From: Halisarca cf. caerulea
Taxonomy: Eukaryota > Porifera > Demospongiae > Chondrillida > Halisarcidae
Direction: 5' to 3'
Assembly: GCA_963170055.1 (NCBI GenBank)
Contig: CAUJGJ010000371.1
Location: 3,441,011 to 3,456,010 of the forward strand
Length of the DNA: 15,000 nt
Of the stretch, positions 9,001 through 14,888 are shown one piece after another. The notes beneath the pieces are model-generated. The model had not been told where the DNA came from. It saw nothing but the letters and a program-made list of their open reading frames with translations, and did not search any database. The translations under genes were made by a program, and so were the position numbers. The number at the start of each line of letters is the position of its first letter. The stretch's first letter is position 1.

Positions 9001-9475
9001 GTAATTGTGACATACTGTAACAAATGAAGCAAATACTCGTACTGTCTCCAATCAAATTCGATTTTAACTTGGGATAGTAGGTACTCCTAAGTACTTCTTA
9101 CTTTCGATCTCCCTACGTACAGTGCCACACTGAGTAGACTTATACGGGCTAGAGGAAAATGCTATTTTAGTGGGCCCTTCATGATACTACAGACACTCGA
9201 CATTACATACACAGTAAAGAGCGTTTTCGATGTCCGTTACTAGCCAAGCTCACTCTACTTACTCTGGAAAGTTTTTCAACTGGAGCCAGTCGATAGCCGG
9301 GGAGAATTTGGTTACGGTTGATGATATCCACAGCCAGCTGCGCTCCTATCAATGCTTGTGATGTACCAACGTTTGTCGTTCCTTTGGAGCCAAGAAATGC
9401 TAGATGTAGATCTTCGATCATTGCGCAGCAAATAATCGGCCAGAAAGATACCAGGAACAGTTTTGTGACGTACAT
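1..9475 (-). CDS. GABA-B-type class C GPCR, 12 exons, 3' end off window
   Basis: Predicted seven-transmembrane metabotropic receptor of the plasma membrane with an extracellular Venus-flytrap ligand domain; the ligand is unknown. Exons from 5' to 3' on the minus strand: 9475-9263, 7951-7796, 7672-7496, 5844-5746, 5674-5609, 5511-5326, 3865-3578, 3401-3320, 3177-3091, 1634-1505, 253-127, 46-1. The joined length is 1657 nt with one continuous frame, and every junction is GT-AG with matching phase. Residues 1-19 look like a signal peptide; about 22-450 form the flytrap; TM1 is near 467-490, TM2 near 503-524, and TM3 starts near 538. Family landmarks appear in order: ILPGYRL, GAGCSV, YSSGSPLLSNR, PNFFR, GWYGENWW, YAYDAVW, then the linker straight into TM1. 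There is no Cys-rich domain, which points to GABA-B-like rather than mGluR-like receptors. Whether it binds GABA cannot be told from sequence. TM4-TM7 and the cytoplasmic tail are outside the window. Confidence 0.93.
127..253 (-). CDS. Receptor exon 11: intracellular loop 1, TM2, extracellular loop 1
   Basis: The first A completes the split Arg codon; residues 496-537 follow. TVKATSPVLN begins the segment, TM2 is VIVALGSVVWYAMIVL, and the exon ends VYNVICP, supplying the conserved Cys at the top of TM3. The acceptor is ATTCTGCAG and the donor is CCC/GTGAGT, phase 0. Confidence 0.88.
254..1504. other. Intron 10, no recognised content
   Basis: 1251 bp of AT-rich intron sequence between the TM1 and TM2 exons. 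I read both strands and saw no exon, RNA gene or clear repeat. The open frame at 1104-1286 on the plus strand resembles nothing I know and is short enough to be chance. Confidence 0.7.
1505..1634 (-). CDS. Receptor exon 10: linker and TM1
   Basis: Completes a split Asp codon, then encodes residues 453-494. The Pro-rich linker GPPKDDVLVPPVEAFG leads directly into a hydrophobic segment of about 24 residues ending FVCFSVWHRKE, the usual basic stop on the cytoplasmic side. The absence of a cysteine-rich module before TM1 is the GABA-B arrangement. The acceptor is GTACATATAG and the donor is GAGAG/GTGAGT, phase 2. Confidence 0.92.
2040..2089. repeat. Short tandem repeat, 20-bp unit, about 2.5 copies
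   Basis: GGTAGATGTGGACAGAACAG is followed directly by a copy with two changes and then by a partial third copy (GGTAGCTGTGA). It lies inside intron 9. Confidence 0.75.
2500..2767. mobile_element. Foldback MITE-like element with about 74-bp inverted ends
   Basis: The left arm (2500-2573) and the reverse complement of the right arm (2693-2767) align over about 74 bp with a few mismatches and small gaps. Shared blocks include AACACCTTCC at the ends, ATTCCATTATGAAAT, and GGATCCACAAATT with GCAAACCC at the inner edge. The core is about 119 bp and has no coding capacity. TAAA directly flanks both ends (2496-2499 and 2768-2771), a possible 4-bp target duplication. The overall form is that of a non-autonomous DNA transposon with long inverted ends. 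The family is not recognised. Confidence 0.8.
3091..3177 (-). CDS. Receptor exon 9: last flytrap strands and linker
   Basis: Completes the split Gly and encodes residues 424-451, with VLYYRDGESNETVFK corresponding to the IGYYD...W region of GABA-B. The acceptor is CATTACTAG and the donor is AAAG/GTATGTG, phase 1. NET is a possible glycosylation site. Confidence 0.86.
3320..3401 (-). CDS. Receptor exon 8: end of flytrap domain
   Basis: Encodes residues 396-422 plus the first base of a split Gly codon. It continues GVS across the junction as GNVSFKNGSGDRIPSGAG, equivalent to vertebrate GVSGHVVFDASGSRMAW. The acceptor is TTTGCTCTTTAG and the donor is TCAG/GTGTGT, making intron 8 phase 1. NVS and NGS are possible glycosylation sites. 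Confidence 0.88.
3578..3865 (-). CDS. Receptor exon 7: largest flytrap exon
   Basis: Encodes residues 300-395. YAYDAVWVVALAINKSL matches the GABA-B motif YDAIWALALALNKT, and SLTFTGVS matches SFEGVSG. I chose the acceptor TGTAG at 3866 because it gives phase 0 to match exon 6; two nearby alternatives (TAGCTAG, GCAACAG) would break the frame. The donor is TCT/GTGAGTG. NDS and NKS are possible glycosylation sites. Intron 6 upstream is 1460 bp. Confidence 0.92.
3866..5325. other. Intron 6 with one MITE-like element
   Basis: 1460-bp intron. The only structured content seen is the TA-flanked element at 4918-5231. From 3866 to 4915 I found no exon or repeat beyond simple AT-rich sequence. Confidence 0.7.
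4918..5231. mobile_element. MITE-like element, Tc1/mariner-type ends, TA-flanked
   Basis: The left end reads CCGTGAAACCTGTCT and the right end, reversed, reads CAGTAAAACCTGTCT: 13 of 15 positions agree. Both ends abut TA (4916-4917 and 5232-5233), as expected for a Tc1/mariner-type target duplication. The 314-bp interior has an (AAT)n stretch near 4975 and no transposase. Assignment to the mariner superfamily rests on the end sequence and the TA, so it is an inference. Confidence 0.65.
5326..5511 (-). CDS. Receptor exon 6: flytrap lobe 2 with GWYGENWW motif
   Basis: Encodes residues 238-299. The acceptor is GTGATAAG and the donor is ATG/GTGAGT, phase 0. AWIIPGWYGENWWED followed by a Cys aligns with GABA-B WFLIGWYADNWF...C, a family hallmark including a cleft-lining Trp. 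The last part (VPRTQTQTDVLM) is less conserved, so the exact 3' end rests on the donor alone. Confidence 0.9.
5609..5674 (-). CDS. Receptor exon 5: short flytrap exon
   Basis: Encodes only 22 residues (216-237), reading ERPPRMFVMNAYAGLARKIF plus CM. It matches the family segment [21 protein letters not shown], including the ARK.FC motif. The acceptor is AAACTAG and the donor is ATG/GTGAGA, phase 0 on both sides, so skipping it would keep the frame. Intron 4 upstream is 71 bp. Confidence 0.88.
5746..5844 (-). CDS. Receptor exon 4: flytrap lobe 2
   Basis: Encodes residues 183-215, beginning SLDAILERYENRGIDLQL, which matches the vertebrate TLDDLEERVKEAGIEI helix and strand. The acceptor is ACGTATAG and the donor is TTC/GTAAGT, phase 0. 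NDS is a possible glycosylation site. A 20-bp piece of this exon (5781-5800) recurs exactly at 6325-6344 inside the preceding intron. Confidence 0.88.
6250..7237 (+). pseudogene. Relic of a retroelement-type ORF (C-terminal part)
   Basis: Pieces in different frames follow one another in the order of a C-terminal region I recognise from long mobile-element proteins in cnidarian and other invertebrate genomes. The pieces are NPIEH near 6271, EEKGSSAWLNIIPIEEH from 6502, LRYGWRPNGLPSTCACG from 6596, LALSCPKGGF soon after, NEIRDVTASLL near 6720, LQPFTGE at 6779, VRVFNP at 6901, VREVEHGTFTP near 7014, TTGGMGPAA at 7053, and a Ser/Arg-rich end near 7230. At least four frame changes and several stops (for example TAG after CACG) show it is dead. 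The Cys/His-type spacing suggests a zinc-binding part. I cannot name the family securely; my memory links it to reverse-transcriptase elements. It lies inside intron 3, opposite to the receptor. Confidence 0.75.
6263..6365 (+). repeat. Patchwork local duplication with exon-4 copy
   Basis: The 19-bp block GGCAAACCCCATTGAACAT occurs at 6263-6281 and 6305-6323. GATGCTTTAATCA occurs at 6291-6303 and 6353-6365, each after CAGCT (6282-6286 directly ahead with a 4-bp spacer, and 6348-6352). Between them, 6325-6344 is identical over 20 bp to 5781-5800 in exon 4. The mosaic sits within the retroelement relic and interrupts its reading. Confidence 0.85.
7496..7672 (-). CDS. Receptor exon 3: flytrap lobe 1 binding-cleft segment
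   Basis: Encodes residues 124-182. The acceptor is TTAATTGCAG and the donor is GGA/GTAAGT, both phase 0. VAYSSGSPLLSNR and PNFFR match the most conserved part of GABA-B flytraps (vertebrate YGSSSPALSNR...FPTFFR), which lines the ligand cleft. Retention of the serines argues for a working domain. The following stretch, DYVNFLGYNNHRVGLI, corresponds to the WGWKKIATI region. Confidence 0.93.
7796..7951 (-). CDS. Receptor exon 2: flytrap lobe 1
   Basis: Encodes residues 72-123. The acceptor is TCCTTACAG and the donor is CAG/GTGATC, both phase 0. The segment MFIVGAGCSVRSQPVAHS corresponds to the GABA-B stretch around GCSSVS, where the vertebrate receptor has a ligand-contacting serine. Here the serine pattern is GCSVRS. 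There is a possible N-glycosylation site, NES, near residue 92. It follows intron 1 of 1311 bp. Confidence 0.9.
8285..8494. repeat. Minisatellite, 32-bp unit, about 6.5 copies
   Basis: ATGCATAGGGTTGGA starts at 8298, 8330, 8362, 8394, 8426 and 8458, exactly 32 bp apart, and a seventh copy begins at 8490 and stops after ATGCA. Units differ at a few sites (GGATAGG versus GGATGGG, GGACATG versus GGAAATG, GGAGTGG versus GGGATGG). All three minus-strand frames stay open because the unit has no stop there and 32 is not a multiple of 3, so the repetitive 'proteins' are an artefact. Confidence 0.95.
8506..8585. repeat. Diverged inverted copy of the minisatellite unit
   Basis: Read in reverse, 8561-8585 gives GGGATGGACGTGCATAGG, nearly the array unit GGGATGGACATGCATAGGG. 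CCAACCCGGTCCAACC at about 8510-8525 echoes the GGTTGGA part. The array plus this segment could fold back. Confidence 0.5.
8725..8830. mobile_element. Decayed end of a MITE related to 4918-5231
   Basis: TACAATGAAATTTGTCTTAAG, then GACCACTATAAACTG, parallels TACCGTGAAACCTGTCTTAAAG, then ACCACTTTTATACTG, at 4916. No matching right end was found, so this is a truncated or strongly diverged copy. The 3' limit given is arbitrary. Confidence 0.4.
9263..9475 (-). CDS. Receptor exon 1: start codon, signal peptide, first flytrap strand
   Basis: Encodes residues 1-71. The ATG is preceded in frame by a TAG two codons upstream (9479-9481), so the protein cannot extend further 5' in this exon; A at -3 is a favourable context. 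Residues 4-19 are hydrophobic (LFLVSFWPIICCA), giving a signal peptide with a likely cleavage near CCA. The mature start EDLHLAFLG and the segment ending in ILPGYRL match the opening strand and helix of GABA-B flytrap domains. It ends in AGA before the donor GTAAGT, phase 0. Another in-frame Met at residue 19 is a less likely start because it would remove the signal peptide. Confidence 0.9.
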
Positions 9476-9496
9476 CTTCTAGTGCTTGTGTTGGAC

Positions 9497-9530
9497 GAGA
9501 AGGGTCACACGAGCGTAAGAATTTCACGAC
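9497..9530. repeat. Leader segment duplicated near 10369 (copy 1)
   Basis: GAGAAGGGTCACACGAGC followed by GAATTTCA is repeated with few changes at 10369-10410. This copy lies about 25 bp upstream of the receptor start codon, probably in the 5' UTR. Confidence 0.65.
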
Positions 9531-9618
9531 CAGAGACACTGCACAAGTGGAGTAACGAGTCGATTTTGCTACGCAGGCTAGTCTGGCGTGGCCGGTTGTT
9601 AATAGCATCTAATGGCCT

Positions 9619-9662
9619 GACCAAATTCCTCCGTGCATGTGTGGGACCGGAGGAATTTGGTC
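9619..9662. repeat. Perfect inverted repeat, 15-bp arms, 14-bp loop
   Basis: GACCAAATTCCTCCG at 9619-9633 is matched by its exact reverse complement at 9648-9662. The loop is TGCATGTGTGGGAC. It lies in the presumed promoter flank. Confidence 0.9.
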
Positions 9663-9920
9663 GTTTTACATGCATAACAATCTTTCTTGGCCCACAAAGG
9701 CGGATTAATGCAGATTGGTATTGCATTTTAGGGAGCCACCAAGAGGTTCCACTGTAATTAAGTTCATAGCAAATCAGTTTGACATTAATCATGAGCATTA
9801 AAAATTTGCAAATTAGGTTATTTCACAAAGATGAAGTAGGCAACGTTATGATGTCAAAACTATAATATTACAGTATACAGTTGAGGCTGTATATTCTCAG
9901 GGCCGTAGGAGCCACCAGGG

Positions 9921-9944
9921 CCAGTAGGGCCATGGCCCTACTGG
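9921..9944. repeat. 24-bp perfect palindrome
   Basis: The two halves CCAGTAGGGCCA and TGGCCCTACTGG are exact reverse complements with no spacer. It is followed by a T run. A related CTGGTTTTTTG sequence recurs at about 10186. The surrounding GGCC-rich text looks repeat-derived, but I cannot name a family. Confidence 0.9.
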
Positions 9945-9959
9945 TTTTTTGGCCAACCT

Positions 9960-11400
9960 CATTGCTGAGAACTTTGAAACAAAGACAATATTGATGAAAT
10001 TCAGCAGATAGGGCAAAATGATCAATTCCCCTTAAGTCACTCTAGTTATTGCTTATCTTCCTAGTAAATTGGCCCTTCAATGGCAGAGATTGGTGGGGTT
10101 AGGCTATGTGGGGTTGGGGTCATATACACCAGGACATTATTAAGTTTTATTTTATGATGTCTTCAGCGATGATTAAATGGCCAGACTGGTTTTTTGAAGC
10201 TTCCTATGGGCCTGATTCTGTTTGTAATTTAACCTGTCAATGAATATTATAATGAATACTAACCGTAATTAGTGTCTAAACCATAGAAAGGGCTGCATAC
10301 AAGATTTGAGGCTTGGGGGGGGGGGGGGATACTATGGGAGTGCAAATGTACAGAGATCAGGGGTGGCCGAGAAGGGTCATACGAGCCGCGAGAATTTCAG
10401 TAGTACTTGAGAGAGATAGTTAACTTTACAGGATTCCTTCCAGGAAGCTATATAGGAGGAATATAAGTCTGTGGCATTATGGATCGAGTTGTGTATTACC
10501 TTAGTATCTATGGTATTACTAGCAAGGGGGGGGGGGGGGGCTGGAGGTATGCTCCCCAGAGAAAATTTACTTTTTAGGCCTTAGAAGCTGGTACATATCT
10601 GAGGCCATTTTAGACCATACATGCATGCTATACCAAGGGGGGTAACTGGGCCACCAAAGAAGGGAGAAATACAAATGCTCCCTGATTTGTTTCACCCCAA
10701 AGAAATCCTGGTATCCCTGACAGTATTTCGGTTACAGATGAAGGGCTGTGTTGATCATGTTTAGGATGCTTGTATGTCTTAAAATAATAGACACCAACAG
10801 TAACAGTTTGAAATGGACAAGGGATTGGTGACAGTGGCCTCAAGGGGATTTTTCAAAATTAATAGCATAAAGCTTGATTTTCATCTATTTCCCCATATTA
10901 AATCCTGCCCTTCAGAGAAGCTTAGTGTACACTCAGATACAAGTCAAGAAGGAAATAAGCCCCACACCTAGCTGAATGCAGCCCTGATATGACAGACTTG
11001 GTGCATGGTGGAAAATTGCAGATTGTTCTTTCCATGACTCCTACAATATGCAAATATATTTCCCACTACGTACAGACATTTTACTTTTCATTGTGCAACT
11101 TGTGATGACACATTGCGGTGTTTTCAGACGTAGATATGAGATGTAGGAAAAGGTGACAAATTCACTACATTTTTGACACATAAAATCCCCCATACTTCAA
11201 AGTGCTATAATCCCCCTGGGACATGTATATGGTGCTAAATTCAAAATTCTGCACCTATAATCAATTGCTGTTTCTTCCAATTAGGCGTGTAACTACTTTC
11301 TCACTATTTTTTTCAATACAGCCAATTCTTTTTGTGTAACTGCCAGAATAAAGTAATCTGTACACAATGTAAAATGAATTAAGGTGCAAGGGCATGATAC
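9960..11400. other. Intergenic stretch, no gene seen
   Basis: About 1.4 kb with no convincing coding region on either strand. It contains the leader duplicate at 10367-10410 and G runs of 14 (10315-10328) and 15 (10526-10540). The text after the second run (GAGGTATGCTCCCCAGAGAAAA) has the look of a dispersed transposon-derived repeat. The open frame at 10628-10843 on the minus strand has no recognisable features. Confidence 0.5.
10367..10410. repeat. Leader segment duplicated near 10369 (copy 2)
   Basis: GCCGAGAAGGGTCATACGAG, then CGAGAATTTCA, is the same orientation as copy 1 at 9497, roughly 870 bp away. No open frame homologous to receptor exon 1 follows it on the minus strand. It is either a broken duplicate of the gene's leader or a member of a dispersed repeat. 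Confidence 0.65.
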
Positions 11401-11401
11401 A

Positions 11402-11602
11402 TTAGCCACACCAACGCTCATACAATTTGAAGTGCAAAGGTCTCTCAGTAAACCTCCTAACTATTGAGGTCATCTCCCTGGGGTACTTTACCTGGGATTC
11501 CACTGATGCCATCAAAACAATCCTACCACCAAACAGCAGACAGTGATCTTCTGTCTTTGACCGAGGTAACAATATATTGCTCAAAATTTGTTTTTGAAGC
11601 AA
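11402..11602 (-). pseudogene. Possible Ty3/Gypsy integrase-region relic
   Basis: A 66-codon frame contains HCLLFGGRIVL and, 16 residues later, SIVRRFTERPLHF. Gypsy polyproteins before the integrase core often have CLLWG.RVV followed about 18 residues later by GIVRMK.LAR.Y.WWP. The order and spacing agree, but the intervening zinc-finger His residues are missing, so this would be an eroded fragment. It has no start of its own. Chance resemblance is possible. Confidence 0.3.
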
Positions 11603-11762
11603 GAATAAGTGAGGCTTGGATTACTAACCTTCCACTCCTTCCTGCATCTCCACAATAGCCATGTGTTCCTCATTAACAATTAGTTAGCAAAACTAATAAC
11701 TATTAACTGATGTAGTTTGCTATTATACTGACTGTTGCACTGATGCGTCTCCATTTTTCTTT

Positions 11763-11763
<1 letters not shown>

Positions 11764-11849
<86 letters not shown>

Positions 11850-11895
11850 TACACACACACACACACACATACGTACATACACACATGCACACATG
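11764..11895. repeat. (AC)n microsatellite array 1
   Basis: An uninterrupted AC run covers 11764-11845, then an interrupted part with TACA and TACG units runs to about 11895. Open frames across it encode only Val/Cys or Thr/His repeats and are artefacts. Confidence 0.97.
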
Positions 11896-12002
11896 TTTTG
11901 TTTGCAGTTTTATTGAAATATTACATATACAAGTGTATACTTAATACGTACAGTGTACTTTTGAAATTAAATTTTATCAATATGAAACACACACATAGTG
12001 AA

Positions 12003-12007
12003 ACACA

Positions 12008-12069
<62 letters not shown>

Positions 12070-12071
12070 CA
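12003..12071. repeat. (AC)n microsatellite array 2
   Basis: AC repeat with one T and one A interruption, 108 bp after array 1 and in the same orientation. Confidence 0.97.
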
Positions 12072-13030
12072 TTTACTATGAGCACTGCTTGCCAGGTACA
12101 TGCATGTCCTCATTGCATATGTTTTACACCTGTGAGCGAGCTGTACTTGTTTGCCATAAATTACCATGACATCCCCTCCCATCCTCTGTCAGGATGCTCC
12201 TTTGAACACATGTCACATACTCTGAGTTTCTATGAGATATGATCAAGTCGTGATGCCATTATAATAGTGCATTCCAAATTACTTGACAATGTCTAGTTCA
12301 AACCAAAAATATCACCTTAATCATAACTATTTGATATCTAAGTGGACTAAACTAGTTTGACAATGATTTTGAGAAATCTGCCATGCTTGTTGTCAATGTA
12401 TGATGGATCCACTGAATCCACAAAGGTTCCCTGTATCAAGAAGGCAAAGGGCCTGGGGAAGGGCTCTCCTGTCACCATCATAAGACACCTACCAAGTTTG
12501 AATAATTTTAGGAAGCACATAGACTTGGGTCCTATAATTTTTATAGTGATTATAATATATTAAATATTACATTATGTGTACAGCTAGAAACTCTGATCTC
12601 AATTAAAGATAAACATACAAGCCCTCCTCCACGTATAATTCCTCTTCTCCCTGACCAAGGCTTTAAAGTCAAGAATAGATTATAGCACTGATGTTTGTTT
12701 ACCTGTTTGGTTGACTGTTGTATGTTGCCAAATGTACAGGTAACTGACATCATTTTTGTTCCATTCTAGATCTCATTCACCTGCCATCCTCCTGCAACTT
12801 GCCAATGTATGGTATGAAGTCTAATCTAGAATATATTGCTTGATCTCCACTATTGCTGCAGTTTCCACTTTATAATTAGTTATTCTTGGCTGCCATGTGC
12901 TTCATAGAAAATCTGTGGATCTAACTATTGCCTCACACTTCAGGACAACAGTATCTAACATAGATTCTATACATAAGACTTCTGTACCAGATTCCAGGAC
13001 CCATAGTGGGTACATAGGAACTGATAACCT
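12072..13030. other. Intergenic stretch, no gene seen
   Basis: No exon with supported splice sites or known motif was recognised. Short open frames at 12357-12563 (plus) and 12550-12753 (minus) show no domain signature. Confidence 0.5.
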
Positions 13031-13038
13031 GAAAGTAA

Positions 13039-13090
13039 ACCAATTGGAAGTATGTATCTCCCACAAATACATTGTCCACAAGACCAGCTG
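13039..13090 (-). repeat. Third, diverged copy of the 13.1/13.4-kb block
   Basis: CCAATTGG and TCCACAAGACC align with CCAATCGG and TCCACTAGACC of the other copies at about 70% identity with a small gap. On the minus strand it reads GLVDNVFVGDTYF, parallel to GLVDSNDCVGGTYI. TTTTACTTACAG, a good-looking splice acceptor, sits directly upstream. Confidence 0.45.
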
Positions 13091-13137
13091 TAAGTAAAAG
13101 CAACGTCTGTAACAAATTTTAAATGTCCTGGACTCAC

Positions 13138-13340
13138 AGGGGCTGTTGCATCCCAGGTCTCCAATCGGAAATATATGTACCACCCACACAGTCATTACTA
13201 TCCACTAGACCCACTGGTACACTGCATCCGAACTCATTGAATCCCAACAGAACATACAATACTGAACCCCCTAACCTTCCGTAGTGTCCAAACAAACCTC
13301 CATAACAAAATCTCTTGATATAGACACGTTTAAGTCAGCA
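13138..13340 (-). CDS. Unidentified short frame, copy A of duplicated block
   Basis: A minus-strand frame of about 60 codons ends in TGA at about 13138. It includes FCYGGLFGHYGRLGGS, GFNEFGCSVPVGLVDSNDC and ISDWRPGMQQPL. Copy B at 13362-13560 has the same frame, with its stop at the equivalent place. Among the differences, many fall at third codon positions (Glu, Phe, Tyr, Leu, Arg and His codons change silently), mildly more silent change than expected for junk. There is no Met start with good context; it could be a terminal exon, a domain fragment or a once-coding repeat. I do not recognise the family. Confidence 0.3.
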
Positions 13341-13361
13341 CTTGGGAAGCTTATTAGGCCT

Positions 13362-13560
13362 ATAGGAGCTGTTGTATCCCACGTCTCCAATTGGAAATAT
13401 ATGCACCACCCACACAGTCATTACTATCCACTAGACCCACTGGTACACTGCATCCAAATTCATTGAATCCCAATAGATTGTACAATAATGAACCCCCAAA
13501 TCTTCCAAAATGTCCCAAAAGAAAACATTTTAAAGGAGATATCCATTTATTTAGAATCAT
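13362..13560 (-). CDS. Unidentified short frame, copy B of duplicated block
   Basis: A 66-codon minus-strand frame beginning ATG at 13560 and ending TAG at 13362. Residues from about 20 onward match copy A (GFNEFGCSVPVGLVDSNDC is identical), while the first 20 residues do not, so homology covers about 13364-13530. The two copies lie about 225 bp apart in direct orientation. Its function is unknown, and the frame could be accidental in a noncoding duplication. Confidence 0.3.
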
Positions 13561-14180
13561 TACAGGATTTTTCCAGGTACCAAGTATGCACAGGTGGATT
13601 CTATCCAGGAAAAGTACTGTTTTACAAACTGCCTGACAATACAGTATGTAAATTACAAGTGAACAACAAATAAGCTGCAGATACGGTGTTCAGATTTGTA
13701 TATCAAATTTTCATCAATAGTAAGTGGCCCTTACGATACTACAAAGGGCAAATACTCATTATCTCAACAGCAAAGCATTGAGGGGAACAGACCCAAATTA
13801 TCAACAACTGCATGAGGCGAGTAGCAGAGGATGATGAACTGTTCAAGTATCATACAAGCAACTTTGATTATACCAAGAGAATGATGAATAAATATACTGC
13901 CCTGAAGCACAAGTGTTGTGTAACATGCATAAAATGACATACAAAAAGAAAATGAATTCAGCTAAACATTCCTAACCACATATGACATCCTAATAGTTTT
14001 GGTACTTTATTTATGATATTTACAGGTATGGTATAATTAGATGCATGAGTATACTTACGTATATATGTCATGCATGACTTTCTAATCATTAAACATATTG
14101 ATGAATTTCAAAAGTACACTGTACGTATTATGTATACACTTTGTATATATAATATTTTAATAAAAGTGCATATAGAATAA
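13561..14180. other. Intergenic stretch, little recognised
   Basis: A plus-strand frame near 13795-13935 reads NNCMRRVAEDDELFKYHTSN and onward for about 44 codons to a stop. It looks protein-like in composition but has no start, no clear splice support and no family I know. AGTGGCCCTTACGATACTAC at 13723 resembles 9169-9190. Confidence 0.4.
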
Positions 14181-14206
14181 TATGTGTGCATGTGTGTATG
14201 TATGTG

Positions 14207-14268
<62 letters not shown>

Positions 14269-14276
14269 ACGTGTGT
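14181..14276. repeat. (GT)n microsatellite array 3
   Basis: A GT run at about 14209-14267, preceded by imperfect TGTG/TATG units and followed by GCACGTGTGT. It is in the opposite orientation to arrays 1 and 2. Confidence 0.97.
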
Positions 14277-14888
14277 CTATGCTGTATGTGAATCAAATTT
14301 GTTAAATACCGTAATTGTCATAGCCCATAAATGTACCTGCTGTAGTGGACTGTGCCTAAGTATAAGAACAAGCAACCACAGCCGGCTGCTTGGCTGTGAT
14401 AATAATAATAACTATAAAACAACACTTCAACCACTTGTGTGACAGCTCAACAGAACATCTAAAAGTCCTGTCTACAAAGGACATGCTACAGCAATAGGAC
14501 AATTTCAAGTTTGTCAAATTCTGCCCCTGTGACTGCTATTTTTGGCAGATCAAAGAAGTGATCAGTACTTTCATTGGTCCACAGTACAGCTAATGCAATT
14601 GCAATGCAGCTATTCAATTGGCCATGCATATGGGGCCTGGCTGATCAGAGGATGTTACCCAGTGCTACTTTTGTAATCGTTAAATTCTGTATATAAGTTC
14701 CATGCCATGCAATTATAATAGCAAAATATCATGATATATACAAAACAAGGAAAAAAGGCAGTTCTGAGTGGAATCACAGTAGCATGCGAAGTATATGTGT
14801 AGTATGTACAATGAATACTATGAGGGTCAGTTTAGAAGTCAGTACAAACTTTGTGCAGACACCAATACAAAAGATAAGCATTGGGAAT
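14277..14888. other. Presumed 3' flank of the gene at the right edge
   Basis: Contains CACAGCC/GGCTGTG inverted arms (14377-14398) followed by an (ATA)n stretch, which could be the 3' tail of a LINE or SINE. On the minus strand this region should hold the 3' UTR of the frame ending at 14889, but I found no well-placed AATAAA signal. Confidence 0.4.

Larger units (their letters stand above)
7952..9262. other. Intron 1 with 32-bp tandem array and MITE relic
   Basis: 1311-bp first intron between the signal-peptide exon and flytrap exon 2. It contains the tandem array at 8285-8494, a divergent inverted copy just after it, and a decayed MITE end at 8725. The rest (7952-8280 and 8830-9262) has no feature I recognise. 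Confidence 0.7.
9476..9800 (-). promoter_or_regulatory. Presumed 5' leader and promoter flank of the receptor gene
   Basis: This is the sequence directly upstream of the start codon. It holds an in-frame stop at 9479-9481, a strong hairpin at 9619-9662 about 145 bp upstream of the ATG, and a CCAAT pentamer on the minus strand at 9714-9718. I see no TATA box at a sensible distance. The transcription start is unknown. At 9751-9756 the sequence ACTGTA after GAGGTTCC resembles the end of a Tc1/mariner-type MITE, so part of this flank may be transposon-derived. Confidence 0.35.

Noticed and set aside
9312..9608. Open minus-strand frame overlapping receptor exon 1 in another phase
   Set aside because: It has no domain, while the other frame has a signal peptide and flytrap start and splices correctly.
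9482..9757. 91-codon plus-strand open frame in the promoter flank
   Set aside because: No family resemblance; it runs through the hairpin and repeat-like text, so it is probably chance.
11680..12242. Frames encoding poly Val-Cys or Thr-His
   Set aside because: Microsatellite translation artefacts; the same holds for 14108-14442.
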